The notes: generated from the sequence alone by a model not told the origin. A DNA stretch of 64,000 nucleotides from Candidatus Melainabacteria bacterium (GCA_003258725.1 QHMG01000004.1:433499-497498), one strand, 5' to 3'. Counted from the first letter of the stretch, positions 7,685 to 16,362 are shown. Numbers and translations are program-made.

Positions 7685-7690
7685 AGTTTT

Positions 7691-7700
7691 AGTATATCAT
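7691..7700. promoter_or_regulatory. Overlapping divergent -10 boxes
   Basis: Ten bases, AGTATATCAT, hold TATACT for the minus-strand gene (six bases before its ATG at 7684) and TATCAT for the plus-strand gene (seven bases before its ATG at 7708). The two promoters must compete for polymerase. The -35 matches are weak on both sides. Confidence 0.5.
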
Positions 7701-7707
7701 AATTGTT

Positions 7708-8028
7708 ATGAATAAGAAAAAATATTACACTTATTTACTCTTAACTGACCGAAATACCTACTATTGCGGTTATACAGACGATATTGAACACCGTTACATA
7801 AAACACATTTCTGGTACAGGTGCAAAATACACTCGTGCCAATAAACCTTTGAATATAGCCTATTTAGCGGAATTTAAGACAAAATCAGAAGCTATGAAAG
7901 AGGAGTGTCGTATCAAAAAGTTGACTCGAAAAGAGAAAGAGGAATTAGTAAAAGGCTTTACTAACGTGCGTTTAAGACGTTTGATTAAAAATATTTTATT
8001 AGAAGCCCAAGAGCTAAAATGTGCCTAA
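7708..8028 (+). CDS. GIY-YIG domain protein, UPF0213/YhbQ type
   Basis: This 106-aa single-domain protein carries the GIY-YIG nuclease core: YTYLL then YCGYTDDIEHRYIKH near residues 7-33, and an acidic residue in the SEAMKEECRIKKL helix. Small YhbQ-like members are widespread and may act on DNA or RNA ends; the exact role here is unknown. Translation probably starts on a leaderless message. Its stop codon overlaps the stop of the convergent exported-protein gene (CTAA read as TAA one way and TAG the other). Confidence 0.82.
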   Translation: MNKKKYYTYLLLTDRNTYYCGYTDDIEHRYIKHISGTGAKYTRANKPLNIAYLAEFKTKSEAMKEECRIKKLTRKEKEELVKGFTNVRLRRLIKNILLEAQELKCA

Positions 8029-9278
8029 GGTCTTCTGATAGCGTCTTCAAAGCCTGTTGGCTTTCCGCCTTTAATCTTGTATAGTGGAATATAGCTATGA
8101 ACCTTGTCACTTCTACTATCTTTTGAAGTGTCCTCTTTTTTAAGTTCATTATATTCTTTTTTAATTTCTTTTACTTCTTCTTTGTATTGCTTTTTAAGTT
8201 GTTTTCTACGTTCTTTTTCAGCTTTTTTCTCGTTTTTAGCCTTGTCTTTTTCGTAAGCCTCAGCCATTTTAGCTTCAGCCTCAACGCTTTCAGGGTCAAT
8301 GATTCCGTCTTCAATAATCTTTAAACCGATTGTGCTAACCTCTATGCCATTATCCATAACGCTTTCAAGTCGTGTTTGCTCGCTTTTTACGTCAATACTC
8401 CAAATGCCAAGACATCTAGGCGGATTACCAGCAAAAGCATACGCAGCGACAAGAATTCTGTCTGGATTTTTAACAGAAAAACCAAGTGGGTAAATATCCC
8501 AGCGAAGTTCTTTTATGTCCATATTCTTTGTTGTGCGCCAATAGTAACGAATAGCCTCTCTGATTTCAGGTACTCTAACGGTCTTTTTAGTCAAAAAGTC
8601 ATAAACGAGCATTTCGGTTTGCCAAATACCGTCTTCGACATTACCTGTTTTTTCTTTTGCTACTACGTATCTCATATCAGCTGAAAAATCAACGGGTGTA
8701 ATGGTTCTAAATGTTCCATATTCAATAACGGTTCTGTCTGTTGAAAAGATTGGCTTAGGGTCTTTAGCTGCAATATTGGCGCTTTTTACCTTGTCGACGT
8801 CTGTTTGTCCTTGTCTTAATGGAACAATATAAACATCACAATCTGTTGATTTTGTTTTTGAATAATAGCTTACGATTGGCTGAATCATCATTGATACATC
8901 AGGCGCAATTAAAGCTGTTGGAAGTTCTTGTTTTTCATGAAACAAACTTCTGTGAAGGTGCATTTCAGGACTTCCTGGTGGATTGTTGTATCGCACCAAT
9001 TTGTAATGAGGTTGCGGAATATAGACCATTTTGCTATCTTCAACCTTTTTGATATATTCGCCTGTACCTTGAGATTTGTCTTTTGCCATAGACTCTTTTT
9101 CGTACTCTTGCACCGTCATATAGCCAGATTTAGGCATTAAACTTTTTTCATAATTTTCTTTTGCTTCTTGTTGATGAACTTTGCTCCTGTAATCCCACTC
9201 GTTGTTATTTAGAGCAAAACAACAAGAAACTCCGATTAATTGAAGTCCTATAATTCCTGTTAAAACCTTGCGTAGCAT
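8025..9278 (-). CDS. Exported lysine/glutamate-rich protein, unknown function
   Basis: This 417-aa protein begins with a likely signal peptide (MLRKVLTGIIGLQLIGVSCCFA) whose Cys pair could suggest a lipoprotein, although no clean lipobox is evident. The middle third looks globular and beta-rich; the stretch from about residue 330 to 395 is a very Lys/Glu-rich coiled-coil-like segment. I recognise no family. The start is ATG 9278, one base after the stop of the upstream response regulator (TAATATG), so it is the third gene of a kinase-regulator-effector operon. It may be a lineage-specific envelope target of that system. Confidence 0.7.
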   Translation of the reverse strand: MLRKVLTGIIGLQLIGVSCCFALNNNEWDYRSKVHQQEAKENYEKSLMPKSGYMTVQEYEKESMAKDKSQGTGEYIKKVEDSKMVYIPQPHYKLVRYNNPPGSPEMHLHRSLFHEKQELPTALIAPDVSMMIQPIVSYYSKTKSTDCDVYIVPLRQGQTDVDKVKSANIAAKDPKPIFSTDRTVIEYGTFRTITPVDFSADMRYVVAKEKTGNVEDGIWQTEMLVYDFLTKKTVRVPEIREAIRYYWRTTKNMDIKELRWDIYPLGFSVKNPDRILVAAYAFAGNPPRCLGIWSIDVKSEQTRLESVMDNGIEVSTIGLKIIEDGIIDPESVEAEAKMAEAYEKDKAKNEKKAEKERRKQLKKQYKEEVKEIKKEYNELKKEDTSKDSRSDKVHSYIPLYKIKGGKPTGFEDAIRRP

Positions 9279-9279
9279 A

Positions 9280-9954
9280 TTAAACAAGCCCTTGTGTCAT
9301 TGCGATATTAACAGCTTTTGTACGTTTTGTAACGCATAATTTTTGTAAAATGCTGTGTACGTGGGCTTTTGCCGTAGATTTAGAAATGAAACAACGGTCT
9401 GCAATTTGAGGATTTGAAAGTCCTTCAACCATAAGTGAAAGAATTTCCATTTCTCTTTCTGTTAGTCCGTAAAGGTTTTTGCCGTCTTTGTAGTTGATTT
9501 CACCAGTTGCAACGCCTGTTGGTTTGTTTGAGCGTTGAATGTTCGATAATACAATTCTTGCAATTTGTGGGTCTAACCAGCCAGAGCCTTCTGAAACAGA
9601 CTTAATCGCACGTTCGGTTTGTTCTGCGTTAGCACCCTTCATAATATAACCGTTTGCTCCTGCTTCAAATGCAGAAAGAACGTCATCTTCGCTGTCTCGT
9701 GATGTAAACATTAAAACTTTTATTTCTGGATTAGTTTCTTTAATTCTTTTTGTCGCTTCAATACCATCAATTGTTGGTAAACCTATATCCATTAAAACTA
9801 CGTCTGGAAGTAGTGCACGAGTTTTTTCAACGCCTTCCAATCCGTCTTCTGCCTCGCCAATAAGGTCGATATCACCAATTTTTTCCAATACTAAAGACAA
9901 GCCCATTCTAACCATTAAATGATCTTCTACAATAAGTACTTTTACGTTAGCCAT
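9280..9954 (-). CDS. NarL/FixJ-family response regulator
   Basis: This 224-aa regulator has a receiver domain (residues 1-120) with phospho-acceptor Asp56 in VVLMDIGLP and the acidic pair VEDH near the N-terminus. It ends in a LuxR-type DNA-binding helix-turn-helix (about 160-220, with LTEREMEILSLMVEGLSN). Its ATG overlaps the stop of the upstream hybrid kinase (TAATG), so translation is coupled. It is the likely output of that kinase. Confidence 0.92.
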   Translation of the reverse strand: MANVKVLIVEDHLMVRMGLSLVLEKIGDIDLIGEAEDGLEGVEKTRALLPDVVLMDIGLPTIDGIEATKRIKETNPEIKVLMFTSRDSEDDVLSAFEAGANGYIMKGANAEQTERAIKSVSEGSGWLDPQIARIVLSNIQRSNKPTGVATGEINYKDGKNLYGLTEREMEILSLMVEGLSNPQIADRCFISKSTAKAHVHSILQKLCVTKRTKAVNIAMTQGLV

Positions 9955-11522
9955 TATACTGTAAGCCTTTCTTTACTTGGTGTTGCAACAACATCTGTTA
10001 AGATAAATGAAAATTCGCTACCTTGATTGATTTTGCTTTCAAGCCAAATTTTTCCGCCGTGAGCTTCAATGATTTGTCTTGAAAGATATAGCCCCAAACC
10101 TGTACCTGTCGAGCGTTTCTTGCTTGTTCCTTGAGAAAAACGCTTAAATAAGTGAGGAATGTCCTCTTTTGGTATGCCGTTTCCTGTGTCAGTAACAGAG
10201 AACAAGAAGTCGCCAGATTGTTCTTTGGCTATAACTTCAATTTTGCCGTGTGGATTTGTGTAATTTACAGCATTACCGCACAAGTTAGCTATTACTCTAC
10301 CAATTTCTTGGCGGTCTGCTGTAATTAACAAATCGTCATTTGCCTCAAACGTAACCTTAAATTCAATATCCTTCTTATCTGCAAGAGGTTTTAACTCCTC
10401 ATAGCGTTGCATAATAAGGTCTTTGATGTTAAAGTTACTCTTCACTAATTCAATTTTGCCTGCATCGAACTTGTACACAGTTAATAAGCTGTTTACAAGC
10501 CCTAAAAGTCCTTCATTATTTGCTTTCATAGTTGATAACAGCATGTGTTGTCTTTCATTCAACTCGCCTACTGTCCCGTCTAAGAAAAAGTCTAGCGTTT
10601 GAATTGCTGCTGTAAGTGGGGTTCTCATATCGTGCGTAAGTGTTGCTATAAAATCATCTCTAAGCCTATCTGTTTCTTTTTGCACACTTACATCTCTAAT
10701 TACGCCAACGAATTTTTGTTGTGGGTCGTTGTCGTCTTCTGTTGCAATTAGGGCAAAACTAACTTCAACAGGAATGTGTTTTTCGCTCAATGTATTTACA
10801 ATATAGCAATCTCTTAAAACTGCTTCGCCTTCATCAATACATTCGTCGAAAATTTCGTTTAAGTTCTTACCAAATACCAAGTTTGACAAGTTTGTATTTA
10901 GCAAGTGACTTTGTGACAAACCTGAAAGATTTTCTGTCGCTGGGTTGACTTGTTCAATATTACCTAATTTGTCGGTGATAATAATGCCGTCAGCGCAATA
11001 TGTTACAATACTCTTTAATTGAGAGTGTGTTTTCATCAAGTCTGCAGTTTTTTCTGCAACTAAATCTTCCAAGTTGTGTGAATATTTTTCTAATTCTTTT
11101 TTCGCAACTTCAAGTTCATCAATTTTTTCGTGAAGTTTATCAAGCAAGTTGCTTCTTTCAATACCATTTTGAATTGTAATGATTAAATCGTCGTTATCCC
11201 AAGGTTTTTCAATATATTTGTATAATCCGATTTCGTTAATCGCACGAATTGCGTTTTCTTTATCGGCATATCCTGTAAGTAGTATTTTACTTACATCTGG
11301 GTACATTTTTTTAGCTTCTGACAAAAATTCTAAGCCATTCATTTCAGGCATAATAAAGTCAGATATAATTATATCTGGTTTGTTGCCTTTTAAAAACTCG
11401 ACCGCTTCAATAGGATTGTTGAAAGCCTTGCAGTTTGTGTAGCCTTCCATTTTTAAAAGTGTTCTAAATGCAGATGTAACCATTTGTTCGTCATCGACGA
11501 TAAGAATCATACTGTTTTTCAT
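9954..11522 (-). CDS. Hybrid histidine kinase: REC-PAS-HisKA-HATPase, cytoplasmic
   Basis: This 522-aa protein has an N-terminal receiver domain (Asp55 in IISDFIMPE, Lys in YIEKPW), a coiled-coil linker at about 120-165, a PAS domain at about 166-285, and a HisKA with His297 in LTHDMRTP. A HATPase domain follows with N box NLCGNAVNYTN and G box GTGLGLYLSRQI. No membrane segment is visible, so it should sense internal or upstream-relayed signals. The start at 11522 is chosen because TTGGCA, 17 bp, TATCAT and six bases lead exactly to that ATG; a longer frame from 11552 would begin inside the promoter. Confidence 0.9.
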   Translation of the reverse strand: MKNSMILIVDDEQMVTSAFRTLLKMEGYTNCKAFNNPIEAVEFLKGNKPDIIISDFIMPEMNGLEFLSEAKKMYPDVSKILLTGYADKENAIRAINEIGLYKYIEKPWDNDDLIITIQNGIERSNLLDKLHEKIDELEVAKKELEKYSHNLEDLVAEKTADLMKTHSQLKSIVTYCADGIIITDKLGNIEQVNPATENLSGLSQSHLLNTNLSNLVFGKNLNEIFDECIDEGEAVLRDCYIVNTLSEKHIPVEVSFALIATEDDNDPQQKFVGVIRDVSVQKETDRLRDDFIATLTHDMRTPLTAAIQTLDFFLDGTVGELNERQHMLLSTMKANNEGLLGLVNSLLTVYKFDAGKIELVKSNFNIKDLIMQRYEELKPLADKKDIEFKVTFEANDDLLITADRQEIGRVIANLCGNAVNYTNPHGKIEVIAKEQSGDFLFSVTDTGNGIPKEDIPHLFKRFSQGTSKKRSTGTGLGLYLSRQIIEAHGGKIWLESKINQGSEFSFILTDVVATPSKERLTV

Positions 11523-11528
11523 AACAAT

Positions 11529-11557
11529 ATGATACTGTATTTTTTGACCCATGCCAA
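11529..11557 (-). promoter_or_regulatory. Promoter of the hybrid kinase operon, apparently leaderless
   Basis: On the minus strand TTGGCA (11552-11557), a 17-bp spacer and TATCAT (11529-11534) are followed by six bases and ATG 11522. Confidence 0.6.
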
Positions 11558-11571
11558 ATTCTTAACAAAGT

Positions 11572-12231
11572 TTAAAAAACTTTTGCTCGTCTAAATGGCC
11601 AAATAATTGTAACAGCTTTTCCAATAAATCTTTCTTGTGGCAAAAAGCCCCAATAACGGCTATCTTGAGAGTTTCCTCTGTTGTCACCCATCATAAAGTA
11701 TTCACCTTCTGGTACAATCATAGGTCCACAATGCATTGCTGCTGTGCAATCATTGTAGTCATATTTGCTTTTTATATAAGGCTCGTTAAGAGGCTTGTCG
11801 TTTACAAAAACTTCAAAAGCGCCGTCTTTAAGTTTTTTGATTTCAATTTTATCTCCAGGCATACCAACTACACGTTTGATAAATGCAATATCATCGCAGA
11901 AAAAGCCTGTTAAACGCTCGAAAATCTTCATTGGTGTTGCTTCTAGGTGAACCATAGGTGGGTAGAATACCATAATATCGCCACGCTTAGGTGCTTCGTA
12001 AAAACGTGAAAAACGCTCAACAAAGATTCTATCACCTTCTAAAAGTGTTGGGTGCATTGAGCTAGATGGAATCCAACGAATTTCACCAATGAAAAATTTG
12101 ATTATGATAACCATTACAACGACAAAAACAACTGTCTCAACAGTTTCTTTTAGCGTTGCTTTTAGTTTCTTTTTTAATAACTGTTTATCTTTTAGCACAT
12201 TGCGTATGTTGTTTAAATCTTCTTTTAGCAT
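11572..12231 (-). CDS. lepB: Signal peptidase I
   Basis: This 219-aa membrane protease should remove signal peptides from exported proteins. A basic N-terminus precedes one membrane helix (about residues 31-47). The nucleophile is Ser58 in PSSSMHPTL and the general base is Lys119 in FIKRVVGMPGDK. The C-terminal GDNRGNSQDSRYWGF box is clear. A cysteine pair lies in the inserted region after 130. The start overlaps the end of the polyprenyl synthase gene by 7 bp, so they share a transcript. Confidence 0.95.
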   Translation of the reverse strand: MLKEDLNNIRNVLKDKQLLKKKLKATLKETVETVVFVVVMVIIIKFFIGEIRWIPSSSMHPTLLEGDRIFVERFSRFYEAPKRGDIMVFYPPMVHLEATPMKIFERLTGFFCDDIAFIKRVVGMPGDKIEIKKLKDGAFEVFVNDKPLNEPYIKSKYDYNDCTAAMHCGPMIVPEGEYFMMGDNRGNSQDSRYWGFLPQERFIGKAVTIIWPFRRAKVF

Positions 12232-13100
12232 ATCTTTAATAAATCTAATAACTCTAATAATGCGTGTTTGTATTTATTCTCTGGAGCCTTGTCCAAGCAT
12301 TTTTTTACACGATTGATATAATTATCTAACAATTCCTTTGTTTTTTCAATGCCGTAAGCGATATTCTTTACGTCTTTTGCAAAAATCATTGGAGCTGTGT
12401 AAATACCTTCTTCAATGTCATTGTTTTTAGGCTTGTCGTCGTCAGTTGAGATTACGTTCAACAAGTCATCTCGGATTTGGAAGGAAATGCCAAATCTTTT
12501 TGCAAAATCTTTTGCTGAATTTGTGTCTAAGTCTGCAACCATTGCGCTACTTACGATTGATGCCATAAACAATTCAGCAGTTTTGTGTTTGCATCGGTCT
12601 AGATATTTATCAAAGTCTGTAAGTTTGAATTTGTCGTAATATTGATGGATTTCACCAATAGCCATTTTCTTTATTGAAAGATTGAAAAGTTCTAAAATAT
12701 CAAAGGATTTCACGCTTAACAATTTTTTTATGGCAGTAGTTAAAAGAAAATCACCCGTTACAACCGCTAGGCTGTTGTCAAATTCTTCGTTCAATGTCTT
12801 ATGTCCACGACGTTTTGAAGATTTGTCAATAACATCATCGTGAATAAGCGTTGCATTGTGGATTAATTCTACTGCAGATTGAATTTCAAGCTGAGCGGGT
12901 GTGATTTCAGCACCATACATTTTTAGGTAAAGTATCGCAACAAGCGGGCGAATTCTCTTTGAGGGTGCTTTTATTATTTCTACAAGCGCCTTTTGAAGTT
13001 CATCATTGCCACAATAAAAATCAGTCAAGTTATTTTCAACTTTGTATAGTTCATCAGCAACAAGTTTTTTTATATCTTCGTATTTTTCCTTAAAATTCAT
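12225..13100 (-). CDS. Polyprenyl diphosphate synthase
   Basis: This trans-isoprenyl chain elongase of about 291 aa adds isopentenyl diphosphate to an allylic primer. The first Asp-rich motif is DDVID at residues 88-92, with the binding stretch KRIRPL near 48-53 and GDFLL. The second motif reads DDLLN (about 216-220) in place of the usual DDxxD, a mild oddity. Product length cannot be read from this; quinone or undecaprenyl-pathway roles are possible. ATG 13100 overlaps no coding sequence and follows the previous stop (TAATAATG); in-frame ATGs at 13109 and 13118 are alternatives. Confidence 0.85.
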   Translation of the reverse strand: MNFKEKYEDIKKLVADELYKVENNLTDFYCGNDELQKALVEIIKAPSKRIRPLVAILYLKMYGAEITPAQLEIQSAVELIHNATLIHDDVIDKSSKRRGHKTLNEEFDNSLAVVTGDFLLTTAIKKLLSVKSFDILELFNLSIKKMAIGEIHQYYDKFKLTDFDKYLDRCKHKTAELFMASIVSSAMVADLDTNSAKDFAKRFGISFQIRDDLLNVISTDDDKPKNNDIEEGIYTAPMIFAKDVKNIAYGIEKTKELLDNYINRVKKCLDKAPENKYKHALLELLDLLKIC

Positions 13101-13102
13101 TA

Positions 13103-13753
13103 TTAACATTCGTCCCATAGGCTTAAAACATCTGCAAAAGTAATATGTTCGTCAATATCATTCATGCAGGTAATATGGCTTGTGTCAATGCTCTCCTTGA
13201 ATACATTTTCTAATAAGTCTTTATTGTAGTTGAATAAAATTGAGCCGTGTTGCAACACATAGCCTTCTTTTCTAAATTGTGCAGAACCAATAAGTTTTTT
13301 ACCTTTGTAGCATAAATCTGCGCTTGTTGTTACTTGCATACAATAATTAATATTCATATTGGTATGGCGTTTGTCTTGATATTCAAGTTCAATACCCAAT
13401 TTTTTAAATTTTTCAATGAAGATTTGTCCAATTTCTTTGTAAGTTCCAACAATGCTGTCACCATGTTCAAAAGTGTAGAATGGTGCGATATAGCTATATG
13501 TAATTTCTTTGTCGTGTAAAAGCGCTCTACCACCTGTTAAACGCTTAACTACATGTATGTTTTTATCCTTAAGTAAATTTCTATCTAAAAAATCAGCCTT
13601 TTGGTTTCGTCCAAGAGAAACACAAGCAGGACTCCAGCCGTACAGTCTAAAAATAGGCTCTTTAGACTGCTTGCTAATAGCATTCTCTAAAAGCTCTCTG
13701 TCAATTTGCATATTGACTGCACCTGTATTTACTTCAAATGGATAAAACTTCAT
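13103..13753 (-). CDS. Lipoate-protein ligase / octanoyltransferase family protein
   Basis: This 216-aa protein has a LplA/LipM fold. It shows RLYGWSPACVSLGRNQ, the acyl-binding loop RLTGGRALLHDKEITYS near residues 71-87, and KKLIGSAQFRKEG with the conserved Lys near 154. Cys138 lies 16 residues before the GKKL motif, as in LipM-type octanoyltransferases that form a thioester, so octanoyl transfer is slightly favoured over ATP-dependent lipoate ligation. The start at 13753 is fixed by a promoter six bases upstream. It heads the polyprenyl synthase and lepB genes. Confidence 0.82.
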   Translation of the reverse strand: MKFYPFEVNTGAVNMQIDRELLENAISKQSKEPIFRLYGWSPACVSLGRNQKADFLDRNLLKDKNIHVVKRLTGGRALLHDKEITYSYIAPFYTFEHGDSIVGTYKEIGQIFIEKFKKLGIELEYQDKRHTNMNINYCMQVTTSADLCYKGKKLIGSAQFRKEGYVLQHGSILFNYNKDLLENVFKESIDTSHITCMNDIDEHITFADVLSLWDEC

Positions 13754-13759
13754 ATTCCT

Positions 13760-13789
13760 AGTATATAACAAAATCTCTATATGGTTCAA
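13760..13789 (-). promoter_or_regulatory. Promoter of the acyltransferase-polyprenyl synthase-lepB operon, leaderless
   Basis: On the minus strand TTGAAC (13784-13789), an 18-bp spacer and TATACT (13760-13765) are followed by six bases and ATG 13753. Confidence 0.6.
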
Positions 13790-13807
13790 TATATAAAGAT
13801 ATAATAC

Positions 13808-13847
13808 AAAATATGGCGCTTTGCACATTGTGCAAAGCGCCATATTT
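13808..13847 (-). terminator. Strong terminator after the Spy-like gene
   Basis: A near-perfect palindrome has arms built around GGCGCTTTGCAC and GTGCAAAGCGCC with A/T tracts on both sides. It lies just past the stop of the minus-strand gene at 13854 and just before the next minus-strand promoter. Confidence 0.85.
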
Positions 13848-13853
13848 TATTTA

Positions 13854-14369
13854 TTATTTTTCAAATGGTGGACGACCTTCTGGGTGATGAGGTCTGTGAC
13901 CTTTAAAATTCTTTTCTCGTTCAGTTTTCATTTTTGCAAGTTCAGCTTTTTGTTCTTTTGTTAACAATGCTTCAAAAGATTTTCTATTAGCTTCCTTAAT
14001 TTTGTGTTCTTGTTCTTTTAAAGCCTTGATTTCTTTGTTTAATTTAATTAAATCAGGGTTAGTTTCTTCGTATTTTTTGATGATTTCAAATTTTGCTTCT
14101 TTTTTAGCTCGAATTTGTTCTTTGATAGGTTTTAATTTAGCCATATCAGCTTTTCTGTTCTTTTCAATTTTTGCTTTTTGAGCTTCTGTTAAGTTTAAGC
14201 GTCTTTCAAACTCAGCTCTATGTCTGTCACCTTTAAATTCTCTAGGTGGTGGCATCATTTGTCCTTTTTGGGCAGGAGTTTGTACTTTTGTTGCTGTTGT
14301 TGTACTAGCATAAGCTGTGCTTGTCATTGTTAATGCAATTATTGATGCTAAAATTAGAGTTTTCTTCAT
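13854..14369 (-). CDS. Spy/CpxP-like periplasmic protein (LTxxQ type)
   Basis: This 171-aa protein has a clean signal peptide (about residues 1-21, ending AYA) and a long charged helical body. LNLTEAQKAKIEKNRK (about 58-73) and LLTKEQKAELAKMKTER (about 136-152) are the paired LTxxQ-like motifs of Spy/CpxP envelope-stress chaperones. The C-terminus is His/Pro-rich and might bind metal. It sits 15 bp downstream of a broken sigma-region-4 gene, an arrangement seen for envelope-stress regulons. The similarity is at motif level only. An AAAGGA ribosome site precedes the ATG. Confidence 0.75.
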   Translation of the reverse strand: MKKTLILASIIALTMTSTAYASTTTATKVQTPAQKGQMMPPPREFKGDRHRAEFERRLNLTEAQKAKIEKNRKADMAKLKPIKEQIRAKKEAKFEIIKKYEETNPDLIKLNKEIKALKEQEHKIKEANRKSFEALLTKEQKAELAKMKTEREKNFKGHRPHHPEGRPPFEK

Positions 14370-14384
14370 AAAATAATCCTTTCT

Positions 14385-14620
14385 TTAAAGCATATCTTCT
14401 AGTAAGATTGCGAGTTCCTTCTTTGCGTTGAATAGCCTTGATTTTACTGTTCCGATTTGACAATTAAGTTCTTTTGCAATGTATTCATAACTTAGCCCAT
14501 CTATTTCGTACATCATTATGACTTCTTTTAGTTTTGGCTTTAATGAATCAATAGCTTTGACTATTCTTTTTCGTCTCTAAAAGTAAATAGACTTTCGTAT
14601 TTTGTGCATTTTTCTTTCAT
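14385..14620 (-). pseudogene. Sigma-70 region 4 / ECF-like sigma gene, frameshifted
   Basis: From ATG 14620 (good AAAGGA upstream) the frame gives 19 residues and stops at TAG. If one extra A is read in the A5 run there, it continues for about 58 more residues to 14385. That stretch is unmistakably sigma region 4: a helix with IDSLKPKLKEVIMMYEIDGL, then SYEYIAKELNCQIGTVKSRL, the DNA-reading helix-turn-helix. Region 2, which binds core polymerase and the -10, is absent. So this is a decayed ECF sigma factor, a sequencing error in a short HTH protein, or a recoded gene. It lies in the same transcript as the Spy-like gene. Confidence 0.7.
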
Positions 14621-14776
14621 GATATTTTCCTTTACATTAATATAACGATTTAAAATAAAAAATGTTCATTTTTATTATAAATTTATTAAAAAATATTAAG
14701 ATGTAATAAAATCAAGCATTTTAGCCAGTATGTTTGTGCTACTATTATGATTATAGTAGATGGATTAGAGGTGAAT

Positions 14777-16285
14777 ATGGAAAAAAGAGACGCTTGGAAC
14801 TCACGATTTACGTTTATTATGGCAGCCGTTGCATCAGCAGTTGGTTTGGGTAATCTTTGGCGATTCCCTGGAATTGTATATCAAAATGGTGGAGGTGCTT
14901 TTTTAATTCCTTATTTTGTGGCTCTTGTGACTGCAGGTATTCCTCTTTTAGCGATGGAAATTTCTATTGGTAAAAAGTTTCAATTAGGTGCGCCAATGGC
15001 ATTAAAAAAAATGAATCCAAAATTTGAATGGATTGGTTGGCTTGGTGTTGGAACAGCTTCTTGTATTACATCATATTATTCCGTTGTATTAGCGTGGGTT
15101 GTTTATTATGTATACTTAGCGTTTAAATCACCTTGGATACATAAAAATGCAACAGACATTTTCTTAAAAGATACATTACACGTATCAAGCGGTATGTTTG
15201 ATATTGTCGGTATAAATTGGCTGATGTTTACTGCCTTGATTGTTGGTTGGTTCGTAATTTGGTTATGTATTAGAAAAGGTGTAGATTCTGTTTCAAAAGT
15301 TTTAAATTACGTAGTGACTGTACCGTTATTTCTTTTAATTGTTATGATTGGCAGAGCTATTACACTTCCAGGTGCAATGCAGGGTTTATATTATTACTTG
15401 GTGCCAGATTGGTCAAAACTTTTAGACCCAAGTGTATGGGCAGCAGCTTACGGACAAGTATTTTTCTCTTTAAGTATTTTGTTTTCAATTATGGTTGCTT
15501 ATGGTAGTTATTTAAAAAAAGATGCTCCTGTAACATCAGATAGTATAATTATTGCATTGGCAGATGCATTAGTAAGTTTTTTAGCTGGTTTAGCAAGTTT
15601 TGGAACATTGGGCTACTTGTCGCACGTAACAAATACTCCAATTTCAGAAATGAGTTATTCAGGCGTAATGTTTGCTTTTGTTACATATCCTACCGCAATT
15701 GCTGCAATGCCAGGTGGTACTTTGGCAGTTAAAGCCTTCTCTTTAATATTCTTTGTAATATTATTCTTGCTGGCTTTAGGTTCAGTATTTTCAATTGTAC
15801 TTGCTGTTGCAACCTCATTTAAAGATAAATTTGGAACTTCAAAGGCTAAAACAACATTGTTCTTCTCAATCGTTGGCTGTGTTATTGCAATGCTTTATGT
15901 AACAGATGCAGGTTTATATTGGGTTGATGTTGTTGACCACTTTATGAATGATTTTAACTTGATTATGATTGGTTTAATTGAAACAGTTGCTTTAGGTTGG
16001 TTCTATGGCGCAGACAAAGTGTTAGAAATTGTTAATGAAGGATGTAATTTTAAATATGGAAAATCTTGGATTTTTTGTATAAAATTCCTTTGCCCAATTG
16101 TGTTTGCAATAATTACGGTAAGCTACTTATATGTAAATATAAAAACACCTTATGGTGGTTATCCGCTTTCAAACTTGATGATTGCAGGTTGGGGCTTTAT
16201 TGCTGTAACCTTTATATTTAGTGCTTTAATGACTTATTTTAAAGATTTTAAAGCTCTAGAAAGTATTGAAGATAAAGAACTATAA
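14777..16285 (+). CDS. Neurotransmitter:sodium symporter (NSS/SNF) family transporter
   Basis: This 502-aa membrane protein has about 11-12 helices. The N-terminal signature is diagnostic for NSS: NSRFTFIMAAVASAVGLGNLWRFP (key residues at about 7-30, including the unwound helix 1 that binds Na+ and substrate) and then NGGGAFLIPYF. Family members import amino acids or related amines with Na+; the substrate is unknown. ATG 14777 follows an AGAGGTGA ribosome site; the frame is open about 30 bp further upstream without a better site. The sodium gradient it uses could come from the oxaloacetate decarboxylase at 49-52 kb. Confidence 0.92.
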   Translation: MEKRDAWNSRFTFIMAAVASAVGLGNLWRFPGIVYQNGGGAFLIPYFVALVTAGIPLLAMEISIGKKFQLGAPMALKKMNPKFEWIGWLGVGTASCITSYYSVVLAWVVYYVYLAFKSPWIHKNATDIFLKDTLHVSSGMFDIVGINWLMFTALIVGWFVIWLCIRKGVDSVSKVLNYVVTVPLFLLIVMIGRAITLPGAMQGLYYYLVPDWSKLLDPSVWAAAYGQVFFSLSILFSIMVAYGSYLKKDAPVTSDSIIIALADALVSFLAGLASFGTLGYLSHVTNTPISEMSYSGVMFAFVTYPTAIAAMPGGTLAVKAFSLIFFVILFLLALGSVFSIVLAVATSFKDKFGTSKAKTTLFFSIVGCVIAMLYVTDAGLYWVDVVDHFMNDFNLIMIGLIETVALGWFYGADKVLEIVNEGCNFKYGKSWIFCIKFLCPIVFAIITVSYLYVNIKTPYGGYPLSNLMIAGWGFIAVTFIFSALMTYFKDFKALESIEDKEL

Positions 16286-16362
16286 ATTTAATGTTTACAT
16301 AGGATAAAAACTGATTAAAAAGTTGCTAACATGGGAATATCTTTAGTATGGAGGACATTCCC

